DNA of 64,000 bases from Pseudoselenomonas ruminantium (GTDB lineage Bacteria; Bacillota; Negativicutes; Selenomonadales; Selenomonadaceae), in contig NZ_FNJQ01000008.1 in assembly GCF_900104055.1 (NCBI RefSeq), positions 1 through 64,000 on the forward strand. Direction: 5' to 3'. Every line of letters starts with the position of its first letter. Position 1 is the stretch's first letter. The position numbers and the translations under genes are program-made. This document shows, in pieces, positions 19,750 to 29,504 of this stretch. The notes under the pieces were generated by a model. That model searched no databases and was not told where the DNA came from. It saw only the letters and a program-made list of their open reading frames with translations.

Positions 19750-21807
19750 ATGAAGGATTTTAGCTACAACCGGGGGCTGGTGCTGGTCATCATCGTGGGA
19801 TTGATAGCAGCGCTGACCATCGGTTTTGCCCGTCATGGGGTGGAACAGAACAACCGTCAGGTGGATATGGCCATCGACTATGAAGGTTTGCTGGAGCTGG
19901 CCGAGCGCGAAGGCCTGCCGGCAGATGAGGTGCTCGCCAAGGCTAAGGAGGCCGGCATTACCTCGCTGGCGGTATATGACACGACCTTCAAGAAACTCAA
20001 TGCCAACGGCAAGGCTACTGCCATTGCCGGCAGTGAAATCCTGGCTAACTATCATAGCGGTTCCCTGGCTGATCCTCTGTGGCGGCAGCTGGTGGCTGAA
20101 GGCAAGATCTTAGGCAATGAGGTCTATATCGTCGGCCATGATGCCCGTACCTGGAAAGAGCTCAAGGAGGATGTGCCCCGACGCCTGGGTAAGGACCGGG
20201 TGCAGATCCTGCAGGTAGGCGCGGAAGAAGTGATGGCCGTGAAGGCACATTACGAATCCTTCCTCAAGATGAATATCGGCATGCCTACGGATGAGATGGA
20301 AGCGGTCAACAAGGCCGGCTTCTATGTGCTGGCACGTCCGAGCAATTATGAAGACTGTCAGAAAGATGATGTGGAGGCCGTATTTGCTCGCCTCCATGAC
20401 TATAAGATCTCCGAAGTAGTATTTTCGGGCTCACAGAGCTTAGGTGCGAACAAGGCACTGCAGGCTACCATCGACGAGATGAAGAAGCGGGATATGACGC
20501 TGGGCCTTATCGAAGGCGTGACGCAGTTGCAGTTCTACAAGCAGGATGGCATGGAAGAGATTGCCAAGGGCATTGGCTATGACAAGATTGCCCGTGTCTA
20601 TTCCATCCCGAAGGATGAACAGCCCAAGCTGAAGATCGCTACGGCGGTGGAGCGCTGGTCCAATACGGATGAGGAACGCAATATCCGCGTGGACCTGCTG
20701 CGTATCTACGATAAACCATCGCCTAATATGAGCCTGATGGAAACCAATATGAAGTATTTCCAGGATACTCATGATATCCTGACAGCGCATGGCTATACCA
20801 TCGGCCCGGCTGCTACCTTTGCGGATTTCTATCCCAGCAAGGTCCTGCGGGCACTAGTTATGGCTGGTGTGGCGGCCGCAGCTGTGCTCTATCTGAGCCT
20901 CGTGATTCCGGCGCTGAATGTTTCTGTGAAGAAACAATGGCTGCTCTTTGCCGTCTTTGCACTGTGTGCGGCGGTACCGGTGCTGCTGGGCAATGGCAGC
21001 AAGATCCGTGTGTTGGCAGCACTGGCCAGCGCCAACCTGTTCCCGGCGATTGCTGTGATCTTCCAGCTCGATCGCATCCGTTACCTGCGTGATAAGATGA
21101 CGCTGGGCTTTGGCAAGATGCTCGTCACGGGCGTATTGGCCCTGTTTGTCACGGGGGCGTTGTCCTATGTGGGTGCAGCTTATCTGTCCGCTTCTTTGGC
21201 TGATACGGAATATTTGCTGGAATTCCAGATTTTCCGGGGCATCAAGCTGACCTTCGTACTGCCGCTGATCCTGGTAGGCATTGCCTTCCTGCAGCGTTTC
21301 GATGTATTCGATGGCCGCATGGATGATACCGAAGGCGTCATGAACCAGATGAAGAAGATCCTGGATATGCCGGTGAAGATCAAGACGCTCTTCTTGATGT
21401 TCCTTGTCCTGATTGCCGGTGTGGTCTTTGTGGCTCGCAGCGGCCATACCTCCGGGATGCCGGTATCGGCAACGGAACTGAAGTTCCGCGCCTTCCTGGA
21501 GCAGGCATTCTATGCCCGTCCCCGCACCAAGGAGCTCATGATTGGTCATCCGGCCTTCATGCTGGCAGTCATGGCCTTCTGGCGCAAGTGGCCGACGATG
21601 ATCTTCTTCGGTCTGGTGCTGATTGCCACCATTGGCCAGGGTTCTATGGTAGAGACTTTCGCCCATATGCGTACGCCGGTCTATATGTCCTTTATGCGGG
21701 GCATTGGCGGTATCGTTCTGGGTGCAGGTATTGGTGCCGTGGCCATGATGCTGGTACAGCTGTGGCAGACGGTTATTTCACGAGCAAAGGAGCGTAAGGC
21801 AGCGTAA
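19750..21807 (+). CDS. DUF5693 family membrane protein
   Basis: 685 residues. One N-terminal membrane helix (about 8-26), a large extracytoplasmic region to about 360, then roughly eight membrane helices to the C terminus. This matches proteins commonly encoded just upstream of csaB in diderm Firmicutes and relatives. The function is not established; the context points to handling, flipping or display of a pyruvylated cell-wall polymer. The stop codon overlaps the csaB start by one base, showing tight coupling. Confidence 0.75.
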   Translation: MKDFSYNRGLVLVIIVGLIAALTIGFARHGVEQNNRQVDMAIDYEGLLELAEREGLPADEVLAKAKEAGITSLAVYDTTFKKLNANGKATAIAGSEILANYHSGSLADPLWRQLVAEGKILGNEVYIVGHDARTWKELKEDVPRRLGKDRVQILQVGAEEVMAVKAHYESFLKMNIGMPTDEMEAVNKAGFYVLARPSNYEDCQKDDVEAVFARLHDYKISEVVFSGSQSLGANKALQATIDEMKKRDMTLGLIEGVTQLQFYKQDGMEEIAKGIGYDKIARVYSIPKDEQPKLKIATAVERWSNTDEERNIRVDLLRIYDKPSPNMSLMETNMKYFQDTHDILTAHGYTIGPAATFADFYPSKVLRALVMAGVAAAAVLYLSLVIPALNVSVKKQWLLFAVFALCAAVPVLLGNGSKIRVLAALASANLFPAIAVIFQLDRIRYLRDKMTLGFGKMLVTGVLALFVTGALSYVGAAYLSASLADTEYLLEFQIFRGIKLTFVLPLILVGIAFLQRFDVFDGRMDDTEGVMNQMKKILDMPVKIKTLFLMFLVLIAGVVFVARSGHTSGMPVSATELKFRAFLEQAFYARPRTKELMIGHPAFMLAVMAFWRKWPTMIFFGLVLIATIGQGSMVETFAHMRTPVYMSFMRGIGGIVLGAGIGAVAMMLVQLWQTVISRAKERKAA

Positions 21808-22898
21808 TGAGCAGAATCGTCGTATCGGGATACTACGGCTCGAAAAATGCCGGGGATGAGGCCATGCTGGCCGCCATGTTGGAAGTCCTCGGTGATCTCG
21901 ATCCCAAACTACATATTACGGTGATTTCTGCCGATCCGGAGGATACGCGCAAGCGCCATGGGGTAGATGCCATTTCCTGGCTGGGGTTCCCGGCCATCAT
22001 CAGGGAACTGCGGCAGGCTGACCTGCTTATCAGCGGCGGTGGCAGCCTCCTGCAGAATGTCACCAGCCGCCGCAGCCTCTATTACTACATGGTCATTATC
22101 ATGCTGGCGCATCTGCTGGGGACAAGAGTGATGCTCTATGCGCAGGGAATTGGCCCCATCATCGGCCGCCTGGCTCAATATGCTATGCGCTACCTGGGCA
22201 ATCATGTGGACCTGATTACCGTACGGGATGAAGGTTCATTAAAGGAACTGGCTCGTTTAGGCATCAACAAGACCATCATCGAATGTACGGCCGATCCGGT
22301 GTTGGCTATCCATCCCGTGGGGAAGGAAGCTGGCCGGGCAATCTTCAAGGCCTACCATGCGGATGGTGCCAAACCCGTGTTGGGCATCTCGGTACGGGAA
22401 TGGCAGGGCTGGCGCCACTATAAGGAAGTGCTGGCAGAGGTTTCCGATATGGTGGTGCGGGAGCTGGGGGCCAGAGTGGTATTCATCCCTATGCAGTTCC
22501 CCGATGATGTCAAGGCGGCGCAGGCAATCGCGGCGATGACCAAGGAAGAGTGTACGGTCCTCAAAGACGAGTATACGACCAGCGAGTTCCTGTCCCTCGT
22601 GGGCAATATGGATCTGGTGTTGGGCATCCGCCTGCATGCACTGATTTTTGCCGGGGTGATGGGAGTACCCATGCTGGGCATCTCCTACGATCCCAAGATC
22701 GATCGTTTCCTGGCCTCCATCGGAGAGGAGCCTGTGGGCAACCTTCGGGATGTCACGGCAGAGGAACTGATGAAGGAAATCCGTCGCAAGTGGAACGACA
22801 AGCAGACCTTCCGCCAGCGGAATGGTGAATTGCTGACCACCCTGCGGGATATGGCCGCTCATAATGCAGAACTGGCCGTAAATCTGGCACATAAGTAA
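21807..22898 (+). CDS. csaB: Polysaccharide pyruvyl transferase CsaB
   Basis: 363 residues of the PS_pyruv_trans family. Begins MSRIVVSGYYGSKNAGDEAM, the family glycine-rich start, and carries LISGGGSLLQNVT and IRLHALIFAGVMGVP. CsaB adds ketal-linked pyruvate to wall polysaccharide; in monoderm Firmicutes this anchors SLH-domain S-layer proteins. In Negativicutes SLH-bearing porins link the outer membrane to peptidoglycan, so the target here may differ. Third gene of the operon; a terminator follows. Confidence 0.92.
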   Translation: MSRIVVSGYYGSKNAGDEAMLAAMLEVLGDLDPKLHITVISADPEDTRKRHGVDAISWLGFPAIIRELRQADLLISGGGSLLQNVTSRRSLYYYMVIIMLAHLLGTRVMLYAQGIGPIIGRLAQYAMRYLGNHVDLITVRDEGSLKELARLGINKTIIECTADPVLAIHPVGKEAGRAIFKAYHADGAKPVLGISVREWQGWRHYKEVLAEVSDMVVRELGARVVFIPMQFPDDVKAAQAIAAMTKEECTVLKDEYTTSEFLSLVGNMDLVLGIRLHALIFAGVMGVPMLGISYDPKIDRFLASIGEEPVGNLRDVTAEELMKEIRRKWNDKQTFRQRNGELLTTLRDMAAHNAELAVNLAHK

Positions 22899-22965
22899 TT
22901 TCTTCATCGTGTTATTAAAAGAAAACTACACGTAAGTTTGTGTGGTTCGTTATATTCAGGTTAAT

Positions 22966-23002
22966 AACCGCCTTCCTAAGAAAAGGAAGGCGGTTTTCGT
23001 TT
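22966..23002 (+). terminator. Terminator after csaB
   Basis: AACCGCCTTCCT and AGGAAGGCGGTT form a 12-base stem followed by TTCGTTT. Confidence 0.85.
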
Positions 23003-23049
23003 ATAATGTAAAAAAATACAAAGAAATGCCGTTTTTTAGTGAAAATTTA

Positions 23050-23168
23050 TAGTGCAAAAGTCCTAAGTACATGATATTGTAAGGTAGTGTTTTGGGAGAC
23101 ACGAAAAGATGTAAATGAGAACCGAGCGGCCGTCGGGATACGGCCAACGTAGAAAGGCAAGTGAGGAA
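23050..23168 (+). promoter_or_regulatory. Conserved 5' leader of a four-helix-bundle receptor gene (copy A)
   Basis: Starts with TAGTGCAAAAGTCCTAA, identical to 25055-25071 before the next receptor. Near the gene, GGCCGT and ACGGCC flank a CGGGAT loop (hairpin around 23129-23146), followed by AGAAAGGCAAGTGAGGAAATGAG, nearly identical in copy B. The hairpin is kept with base changes on both sides, which favours a structured RNA leader, though recent duplication also explains similarity. Confidence 0.5.
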
Positions 23169-24875
23169 ATGAGATTGAAGGACATTCGTATTGGAGCTAA
23201 GATTTTGGTGCTGGTGATTATCGGTATTATCGGCATGGGGGTACTGAGTTTTTCCGGGTATAGCGCCATGAGCAAGGCCGGGGATGACCTTGACAATATG
23301 TACCACCGGAAATTGAAGGCAACGCGTTTGCTGGGAAGTGAAATCAACTACACCCGCAAGGTACAGTTGGGGGTTACGAAACATATCATCGATCCCCAGG
23401 ATGAGCAGGTTACAGCCTATGTAAAAGAGGCTTTGGACAGCTATGAAAAGACCTGGCCGCAGTATAAGGAACTGGCTGTTCAGGCTGATAATGTTGCCCC
23501 TCATATTCCTGAAGTGGAGAAACAGTGGACTGAATTCCGCCAGGGACTTATGGAAGTAAAGCGGCTTACGGACGCAGGCAAGAAGCAGGAAGCATGGGAA
23601 CTTTACAAGAAGATGGAAGCGGGCATCACCAAGGATTTAGTGGCCAGCCTGCATAAACTGGAGAAACTGGCCAATGACAATGCTGATGCCCTCAATGAGG
23701 AAGTATCGGCCAACAATACCCATGAAATGTACATGATGATCGTGACCACGATCCTGTGCTTTGCCGCTCTGTTGGGCGTGGCCTTCTTCATTATCCGTGA
23801 CATCATGATCACTTTGGACAATATGGTGGCAGAGTGCAATCAGATGAAGGATGGTGACTTCCGTCTCAATGAAAACTATGAACCGCGTGGCGACGAGTTG
23901 GGGCAGATGGAAGCTGCCATGCAGGAAATGCGCCGGGAGCTCAACGTGCTGATGCGTACGGTCAGTGAATCTGCAGAGCGGATGGCGGCTTCGTCAGAGG
24001 AACTTTCTGCCAGCGCCGGACAGGCAGCGCAGGCCGCAGGTCAGGTGGCCCAGTCGGCGACGGAAGTCGTGGATTCCGTGGAACATCAGCAGCAAGCTGT
24101 GATGGAAAGCAACGAGTCGGTGCAGAACGCAGAAGCTTCTGTAGAGGAAATCCGTCAGAAATCCGCCAAGGTGGAGGAAAATTCTGCTGCGGTTGCCCAG
24201 CGTGCCGAAGACGGCAATGCGTCCATTGATGCTTCTGTCCGTCAGATCAAGGACGTGGAAGAGACAGTGACCGCTTCTGCGGTGATGGTAGATCGTTTGG
24301 GCGAGCGTTCCAAGCAGATTGGAGAAATCGTGGATACCATGACGGGCATTGCTGAGCAGACCAACCTGCTCGCCCTGAATGCGTCCATTGAGGCTGCCCG
24401 TGCTGGTGACCATGGCCGCGGCTTCAAGGTCGTGGCTGAAGAAGTGGGTAAGCTGGCGCAGGAATCCAAGGAATCCGCGGAGAAGATTGCCAGTCTGGTC
24501 AAGGAAATCCAGGATGATACGGAAAATGCCGTGAATTCCATGCGTTCCGGCAAGACTGCAGTGATCGAGGGTGCACAGAGCGTGGAATCCCTGCGGACTA
24601 TGTTCGAGGAAATCAATCAGCTGGTAGTGGGGGTATCCGGAGAGATCAGCCATGTTACGGACGCAATCCATTCTGTCGCGGATGCGACCAGCGAGATTGC
24701 CGGCGAAATGAATGATATCAACGGTTACAGCGGCAAGGTGGCCAGTGAGATGCAGGCCGTGTCTGCTGCAACCGAGGAGCAGTCTGCATCGGCCGAAGAA
24801 ATCGCTGCGGCCAGCGAGGCACTGGCAACTCTGGCACAGAGCCAGCAGGAGGCTTTGTCCCACTTCCGTTTTTAA
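23169..24875 (+). CDS. Methyl-accepting chemotaxis protein with four-helix-bundle sensor (paralogue A)
   Basis: 568 residues. Begins [20 protein letters not shown]1 about 12-32; helical periplasmic region to about 185; TM2 about 190-209; HAMP; signalling tip [19 protein letters not shown] near residue 396, with Ala-Ser in place of the usual Ala-Ala. Same length as the following receptor and very similar along the whole protein, so they are tandem duplicates. The ATG at 23169 is chosen because both paralogues become alike there; the reading frame is open farther upstream but that part is the shared leader. The ribosome-binding site is AAAGG or GAGG. Confidence 0.92.
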   Translation: MRLKDIRIGAKILVLVIIGIIGMGVLSFSGYSAMSKAGDDLDNMYHRKLKATRLLGSEINYTRKVQLGVTKHIIDPQDEQVTAYVKEALDSYEKTWPQYKELAVQADNVAPHIPEVEKQWTEFRQGLMEVKRLTDAGKKQEAWELYKKMEAGITKDLVASLHKLEKLANDNADALNEEVSANNTHEMYMMIVTTILCFAALLGVAFFIIRDIMITLDNMVAECNQMKDGDFRLNENYEPRGDELGQMEAAMQEMRRELNVLMRTVSESAERMAASSEELSASAGQAAQAAGQVAQSATEVVDSVEHQQQAVMESNESVQNAEASVEEIRQKSAKVEENSAAVAQRAEDGNASIDASVRQIKDVEETVTASAVMVDRLGERSKQIGEIVDTMTGIAEQTNLLALNASIEAARAGDHGRGFKVVAEEVGKLAQESKESAEKIASLVKEIQDDTENAVNSMRSGKTAVIEGAQSVESLRTMFEEINQLVVGVSGEISHVTDAIHSVADATSEIAGEMNDINGYSGKVASEMQAVSAATEEQSASAEEIAAASEALATLAQSQQEALSHFRF

Positions 24876-24970
24876 GTGGCAGCAAAAAAGTATACAATAA
24901 ACATCGACTGCTAATATTAGGACTAAATACCTTGATGAGGTAATATAGGATAGAGATATCCGCGGGAATG

Positions 24971-25005
24971 ACCGTCAATCAAAAAATGATTGGCGGTTTT
25001 TCTTT
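24971..25005 (+). terminator. Terminator between the paired receptor genes
   Basis: ACCGTCAATCA and TGATTGGCGGT form an 11-base stem with one wobble, followed by TTTTCTTT. Confidence 0.82.
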
Positions 25006-25054
25006 AATTTATACGAAAATAATAATCAATTAGCCGATTGTGAATAAACTTTCC

Positions 25055-25173
25055 TAGTGCAAAAGTCCTAAATTCATGCTATGTTTAAATTGTATTTTTG
25101 ATAAAGTACAGAGAAGACGTAAGTGGAATCGAGTGGCCACAGGGAATGGCTGCGCAGAAAGGCAAGTGAGGAA
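25055..25173 (+). promoter_or_regulatory. Conserved 5' leader of a four-helix-bundle receptor gene (copy B)
   Basis: Shares TAGTGCAAAAGTCCTAA and the proximal AGAAAGGCAAGTGAGGAAATGAGA with copy A. The hairpin is TGGCCA..TGGCTG around CAGGGAA, at the same place as the GGCCGT..ACGGCC hairpin of copy A but with different bases in both arms. Confidence 0.5.
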
Positions 25174-26880
25174 ATGAGACTGAAAGACATTCGTATTGGG
25201 TACAAAATCCTGGTGCTGGTAGTTATCGGCATCGTTGGTATGGCAATCCTGAGTTTTTCCGGTTATAGTGCTATGAGTCAGGCCGGGGATGACCTGGACA
25301 ATATGTACAGCCGCAAGTTGAAGGCAACCCGCATGCTGGGAGATGAAATCAATTATATGCGCATGATACAGGTGCGTATTGTCAAGCATATCCTCGATCC
25401 GAAGGATGCCAAAATCAATGCCTCGATCGATGAAGCTATGAACAGCTATGAGAAGACCTGGCCGGATTATAAAGCATTGGGGATGCGGGCGGAAAAAGCA
25501 GCTGCAGAGATCCCAAACACGGAGAAGAAATGGGCCGAATACAAGAGCGGGATTGAACAGGCCCGGAAATTGGCCGATGCAGGCAAGACGCAGGAAGCCT
25601 GGAGCTATTACAAAGGCGTGGAAGCCGGTGTAACCCAGGATCTTCTGCACAGCCTTGTGGCACTGCAGAAGGTAGCGGACGACAATGCCGATGCCCTCAA
25701 TGAAGAGATTGCACAGCGCAATCAGAGTGAGATGTTCCTGATGATCATCACGACGGTCGTATGCTTCGTGGTGCTGATGGCGATTGCGGGCTTCATCATC
25801 CGGGATATCATGACGTCTCTGGACAAGATGGTCGCAGAATGCCGCCGCATGAAAGATGGGGACTTCAGACTTAATAATGACTATGAGCCGCGTGGCGATG
25901 AGCTGGGACATATGAGCGAGGCCATGCAGGCGATGCGCAAATCTCTCAACAAGCTCATGCGTCAGGTCAGCGAATCCTCCGAGCAGCTGGCAGCTTCCTC
26001 TGAGGAACTCACGGCCAGTGCTGGTCAGGCTGCACAGGCCGCAACTCAGGTGGCCCAGTCCGCTACGGAAGTGGTGGAATCCGTGGAACATCAGCAGCAG
26101 GCTGTGATGGGAAGCAATGAGTCGGTTCAGAGTGCTGAAGCCTCGATTGAGGAAATCCGTCAGAAATCTGCCCAGGTAGAGGAGAATTCCTCCATGGTGG
26201 CCAAGCGGGCCGATGAGGGCAATATGTCCATCGATGCTTCCGTCCGTCAGATCAAGGATGTGGAAGTGACGGTAACATCTTCGGCGATGATGGTGGATCG
26301 TCTGGGTGAGCGCTCCAAACAGATCGGGGAAATCGTGGATGCCATGACGGGAATCGCCGAGCAGACCAACCTGCTGGCGCTGAATGCCTCCATTGAGGCC
26401 GCCCGTGCTGGCGAACATGGCCGCGGGTTCAAGGTCGTGGCCGAGGAAGTTGGCAAGCTGGCGCAGGAATCCAAGGAATCCGCTGAAAAGATTGCCGGCC
26501 TTGTCAAAGAAATCCAGAACGATACGGAAAATGCCGTGATTGCCATGCGTTCCGGCAAGGCTGCCGTTATCGAAGGTGCCCATAGTGTAGAAGCACTGCG
26601 CACCATGTTCGAGGAAATCAACCAGCTGGTGGCGGGCGTATCCGGCGAGATCAGCCATGTGACGGAAGCCATCAATGCTACGGCAGATGCGACCAATGAG
26701 ATTGCCGCTGAGATGAGCAATATCAACAGCTACAGTGGCAAGGTGGCCAGCGAGATGCAGGCCGTATCCGCTGCGACGGAAGAACAGTCTGCCTCCGCCG
26801 AGGAGATCGCTTCGGCCAGTGATGCCCTGGCCACACTGGCTCAGAGTCAGCAGGCGGCCCTGTCCCACTTCAGATTCTAA
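25174..26880 (+). CDS. Methyl-accepting chemotaxis protein with four-helix-bundle sensor (paralogue B)
   Basis: 568 residues, tandem paralogue of the preceding receptor. [20 protein letters not shown]1 about 12-32; helical periplasmic domain to about 185; TM2 about 190-210; HAMP; signalling tip [19 protein letters not shown]. Most differences lie in the periplasmic helices (for instance the region around KIMHILDP-like [15 protein letters not shown]), so the two copies may sense different ligands while feeding the same kinase array. Separate terminators before and after make it a single-gene unit. Confidence 0.92.
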   Translation: MRLKDIRIGYKILVLVVIGIVGMAILSFSGYSAMSQAGDDLDNMYSRKLKATRMLGDEINYMRMIQVRIVKHILDPKDAKINASIDEAMNSYEKTWPDYKALGMRAEKAAAEIPNTEKKWAEYKSGIEQARKLADAGKTQEAWSYYKGVEAGVTQDLLHSLVALQKVADDNADALNEEIAQRNQSEMFLMIITTVVCFVVLMAIAGFIIRDIMTSLDKMVAECRRMKDGDFRLNNDYEPRGDELGHMSEAMQAMRKSLNKLMRQVSESSEQLAASSEELTASAGQAAQAATQVAQSATEVVESVEHQQQAVMGSNESVQSAEASIEEIRQKSAQVEENSSMVAKRADEGNMSIDASVRQIKDVEVTVTSSAMMVDRLGERSKQIGEIVDAMTGIAEQTNLLALNASIEAARAGEHGRGFKVVAEEVGKLAQESKESAEKIAGLVKEIQNDTENAVIAMRSGKAAVIEGAHSVEALRTMFEEINQLVAGVSGEISHVTEAINATADATNEIAAEMSNINSYSGKVASEMQAVSAATEEQSASAEEIASASDALATLAQSQQAALSHFRF

Positions 26881-26890
26881 ATGCAGTTAA

Positions 26891-26937
26891 AAAGCTGTTG
26901 CATGAGTGATTTCTCACTCATGCAACAGCTTTTTTTA
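26891..26937. terminator. Strong bidirectional terminator
   Basis: AAGCTGTTGCATGAGTGA and TCACTCATGCAACAGCTT form an 18-base perfect stem; T-run on the right and A-run on the left. It ends both the receptor gene and the converging autotransporter gene. Confidence 0.93.
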
Positions 26938-26960
26938 TTGTTTGCTCTCCCATTTACATG

Positions 26961-29447
26961 TCAGAACGTCCAGGTCGCGCCAAGCTGCACGTTGCCGCCA
27001 CGCTGTTTTCCGGCCCAGCCCGTCACGCCGAGGTCGAGCTTCAGCGGGCCTTCGCCCGGCTTTACCTGCCACCCCAGTTCGAGGAGTCCGCTGCTGCCTT
27101 TGAGGCTCGGACTAGGAACTCCGTTGCCGCTGAAGGTCGCACGGGCATCGCCGTTGAACTCGTACTGATAGGCAAGGCCCCCGTAAAAGCTATTCCGCTC
27201 GTTGACCTTGTGGGTGAGCCTTGCTCCGATGCGGATGCGATGGCTGTCCACCGCGTCGAAGTGCCCGCGCTCGTCGGCCATGCCCGCGATGTGGATGGTA
27301 GTGTCGTCTCCAGTCTGATGGCTGTAGAAATATTTGAAGTAGCCGTCGAGGGTGTTGCCTTTGCCAAGGTCGAAGGCTTTGCCTACACCGAGATGCGCCG
27401 CGAAATAGTTGGACGAACTGTCGTAGTTCACCCTGCCGATACTGTCGAGGTCTCCCTTGTAGTCCGAGGTTACGCGGCCGCCGCGAAGGCTGCCTTCATA
27501 ATAGAAGCCGTCATGATTGACCTGCCGTGCCATGACGCCGACGCCGAAGTAGTGTGCCTTGCCGTCTCCCCGGGTGCCGTCGTTGAGGTGGCTGTCATAG
27601 TTGCCGCCTCCGTATTCAACGACAGGGCCGAAGAGCAGCTTGCCCTGCGAGTTGGGAAGTTCGCGGGCGAAGCCAACATTCAGCCCGAAACCTTTTGTAT
27701 CGACATAGGAGCCACTTTCTGCCCGCATAGATGACCCGCCAAACGCGGCAAAGGGGGTGAAGCCGCCAGCGTTCTGCGCACCTGGCGCGCCGTTTTTCGC
27801 GTTCTCCGCCGCTTTGAGGGCGACGGCGTTCGCCGCTTGCGTGAAGCCCTGCGAAGCGAGCATATCGGCACCCGCGTTCACAAAGGTCGTAGTCGCCGCG
27901 CGCGTCTCGACGAGGGACTTTGCGCGATCGCCGTTCTGTTCTTCTTCCTTGTCTGTAATTGTGGCAATGATCGTGTTCGCGTCCTTCTGGGAAACTTCCA
28001 GTTTATAGGACTGGTCCGTCGTCAGTGTCTTTGCCGTCGGTTTCGTCTGAATGGTTACCGTCTCGTCCGTGATCTGCTTCAGGGTTGTTGTCCCGTCTGT
28101 GGTCAGGCCGCTGGGGTTCGTAATCAGGTTCACGGTGTCGCCTTTGTTGAAATTCGCGCCCGCCTGCACCGCCGCGCCAATGGTTACGCCCGTCAGGTCG
28201 GTGGCCACGCCGTTCTCATACTCATCTTTCTCGTTGACCGTCAGCATCGTCTTGCCCGCCGCGCCGTCCGGCAGGAAGAAGTTCATGTTCTGGAACCCCG
28301 TAACGCCGCAGTCTCCGACCGTCACGCCTATCGCACTGATGTTCAGCGCATTGCCCGTTCCCGCCGTCGCATTCGAGCCGCCCACGATTTGCTTAACGGT
28401 AATGGCTTTCAGGATATTGACTGTATTGTTGTTAGTAGTGCCCGGTGTTTGATAGCCCCAACCACTCGCCGCATAGCCGCCCAAAATGCACGTATCACTG
28501 CCAAGCGTCGCGTCCTTTTCGATGGTGACGGTGTTGCCGCTGGCTTCGGTGTCGACAACCGACGTAATTCTGCCGGCGGAGCCGCCGTAGATGCGCTTGA
28601 CGTTGACAGTGCCGCCGTCGATGGTGACGGTGTTACCGCTGGCTTCGTTGCCGTTAGCCCCCAATATACTGCTAGCGCAGCCGCCGAAGATGACGCTGGC
28701 GGTCGACGGCCCGTTGACAGTGCCGCCGTGGATGGTTACAACATTTCCGTTTGCTTTTTTTCCACTGCCTGCCGTAGAGCCGCCACGTATATCGCTAGCA
28801 TTTATCTCGCCACCACTGATAGTTACGGTATTATTTTCAGCATCTCCGTAAAGGGCACCATTCCCGCCATATATAATACCACCATATCCGCCAGGATTTA
28901 TCGTTCCGCCGGTGATGTTCACATGATTACCTAAGGCACTGCCTGAGGCACTGTCTAATGTGAGTTTGTCTACCAATCCACCTTCAATACTAGATATTGT
29001 GATTGTTCCAGATGCAACATTGACTGTGTTCCCTTCAACATTGCCCGATTCATTCACTCCTCCACAAATGCCATTAACGAAAATAGTTGTCCCATTGATA
29101 TTGACCGTTTTCCCGCTAACACATGTGCCCGGATTGCGATTGTAGCCACCATAAAAACGTATATTATTTGCACTGATAGCGCCTGTAATATTCAAGACGT
29201 CGGCAGTGGGAGCGTAAAACCAATTCGTAGGATTACCAGGAGGTGTTATAGATAATATCTGTTGCATGGCCCCGTCCGGTATGGAAGTGACAGTATACGC
29301 CCCCGAAGAACCTCCTACACCCGTAACCGTAACCTCCTCCGCCGACGCTACAGACGGCGGGCTAAACAGTCCTCCTCCCGCGCATATCAGTGCCGTAGTG
29401 ACGAGCTTTGCCAACTGTTTTTGATGCTTCTTGCCCAACTTTGTCAT
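26961..29447 (-). CDS. Autotransporter outer-membrane protein (type Va-like)
   Basis: 828 residues. Signal peptide at about 1-36 (basic start, hydrophobic core, SVASA cleavage region). The passenger (about 40-480) consists of short repeats of the GNTVTIDGGTVN / IYGG kind, expected to fold as a beta-helix. The last 270 residues match an autotransporter beta-barrel and end in aromatic ATWTF. The barrel implies an outer membrane. GGGAGG precedes the ATG. It is likely co-transcribed with the upstream U32-like gene (57-base gap, no terminator seen). Base composition looks richer in CGC/GCG codons than the chemoreceptor genes, a hint of transfer that I did not quantify. Passenger function unknown. 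Confidence 0.88.
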   Translation of the reverse strand: MTKLGKKHQKQLAKLVTTALICAGGGLFSPPSVASAEEVTVTGVGGSSGAYTVTSIPDGAMQQILSITPPGNPTNWFYAPTADVLNITGAISANNIRFYGGYNRNPGTCVSGKTVNINGTTIFVNGICGGVNESGNVEGNTVNVASGTITISSIEGGLVDKLTLDSASGSALGNHVNITGGTINPGGYGGIIYGGNGALYGDAENNTVTISGGEINASDIRGGSTAGSGKKANGNVVTIHGGTVNGPSTASVIFGGCASSILGANGNEASGNTVTIDGGTVNVKRIYGGSAGRITSVVDTEASGNTVTIEKDATLGSDTCILGGYAASGWGYQTPGTTNNNTVNILKAITVKQIVGGSNATAGTGNALNISAIGVTVGDCGVTGFQNMNFFLPDGAAGKTMLTVNEKDEYENGVATDLTGVTIGAAVQAGANFNKGDTVNLITNPSGLTTDGTTTLKQITDETVTIQTKPTAKTLTTDQSYKLEVSQKDANTIIATITDKEEEQNGDRAKSLVETRAATTTFVNAGADMLASQGFTQAANAVALKAAENAKNGAPGAQNAGGFTPFAAFGGSSMRAESGSYVDTKGFGLNVGFARELPNSQGKLLFGPVVEYGGGNYDSHLNDGTRGDGKAHYFGVGVMARQVNHDGFYYEGSLRGGRVTSDYKGDLDSIGRVNYDSSSNYFAAHLGVGKAFDLGKGNTLDGYFKYFYSHQTGDDTTIHIAGMADERGHFDAVDSHRIRIGARLTHKVNERNSFYGGLAYQYEFNGDARATFSGNGVPSPSLKGSSGLLELGWQVKPGEGPLKLDLGVTGWAGKQRGGNVQLGATWTF

Positions 29448-29504
29448 ACTTTCTGCCTCCCTTGGCTCTAGCCGTTTATAGTAGATTTTTGATGATACCT
29501 GATA

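Noticed and set aside
23050-23168. Possible c-di-GMP riboswitch before a chemoreceptor gene.
   Set aside because: The GEMM core blocks (CACGCACAGGGCAAACC and the tetraloop-receptor pair) are absent.
22990-25045. Sigma-28-like promoters before receptor genes (TAAA-N15-GCCGTTTT near 23010; GCCGATTG near 25033).
   Set aside because: Each matches only part of the consensus and the pattern is not shared by the other receptor genes.
26958-27734. 258-residue plus-strand frame.
   Set aside because: Lies antisense to the autotransporter barrel, whose frame has clear signal peptide and barrel features; the opposing frame is a by-product of GC-rich codons.
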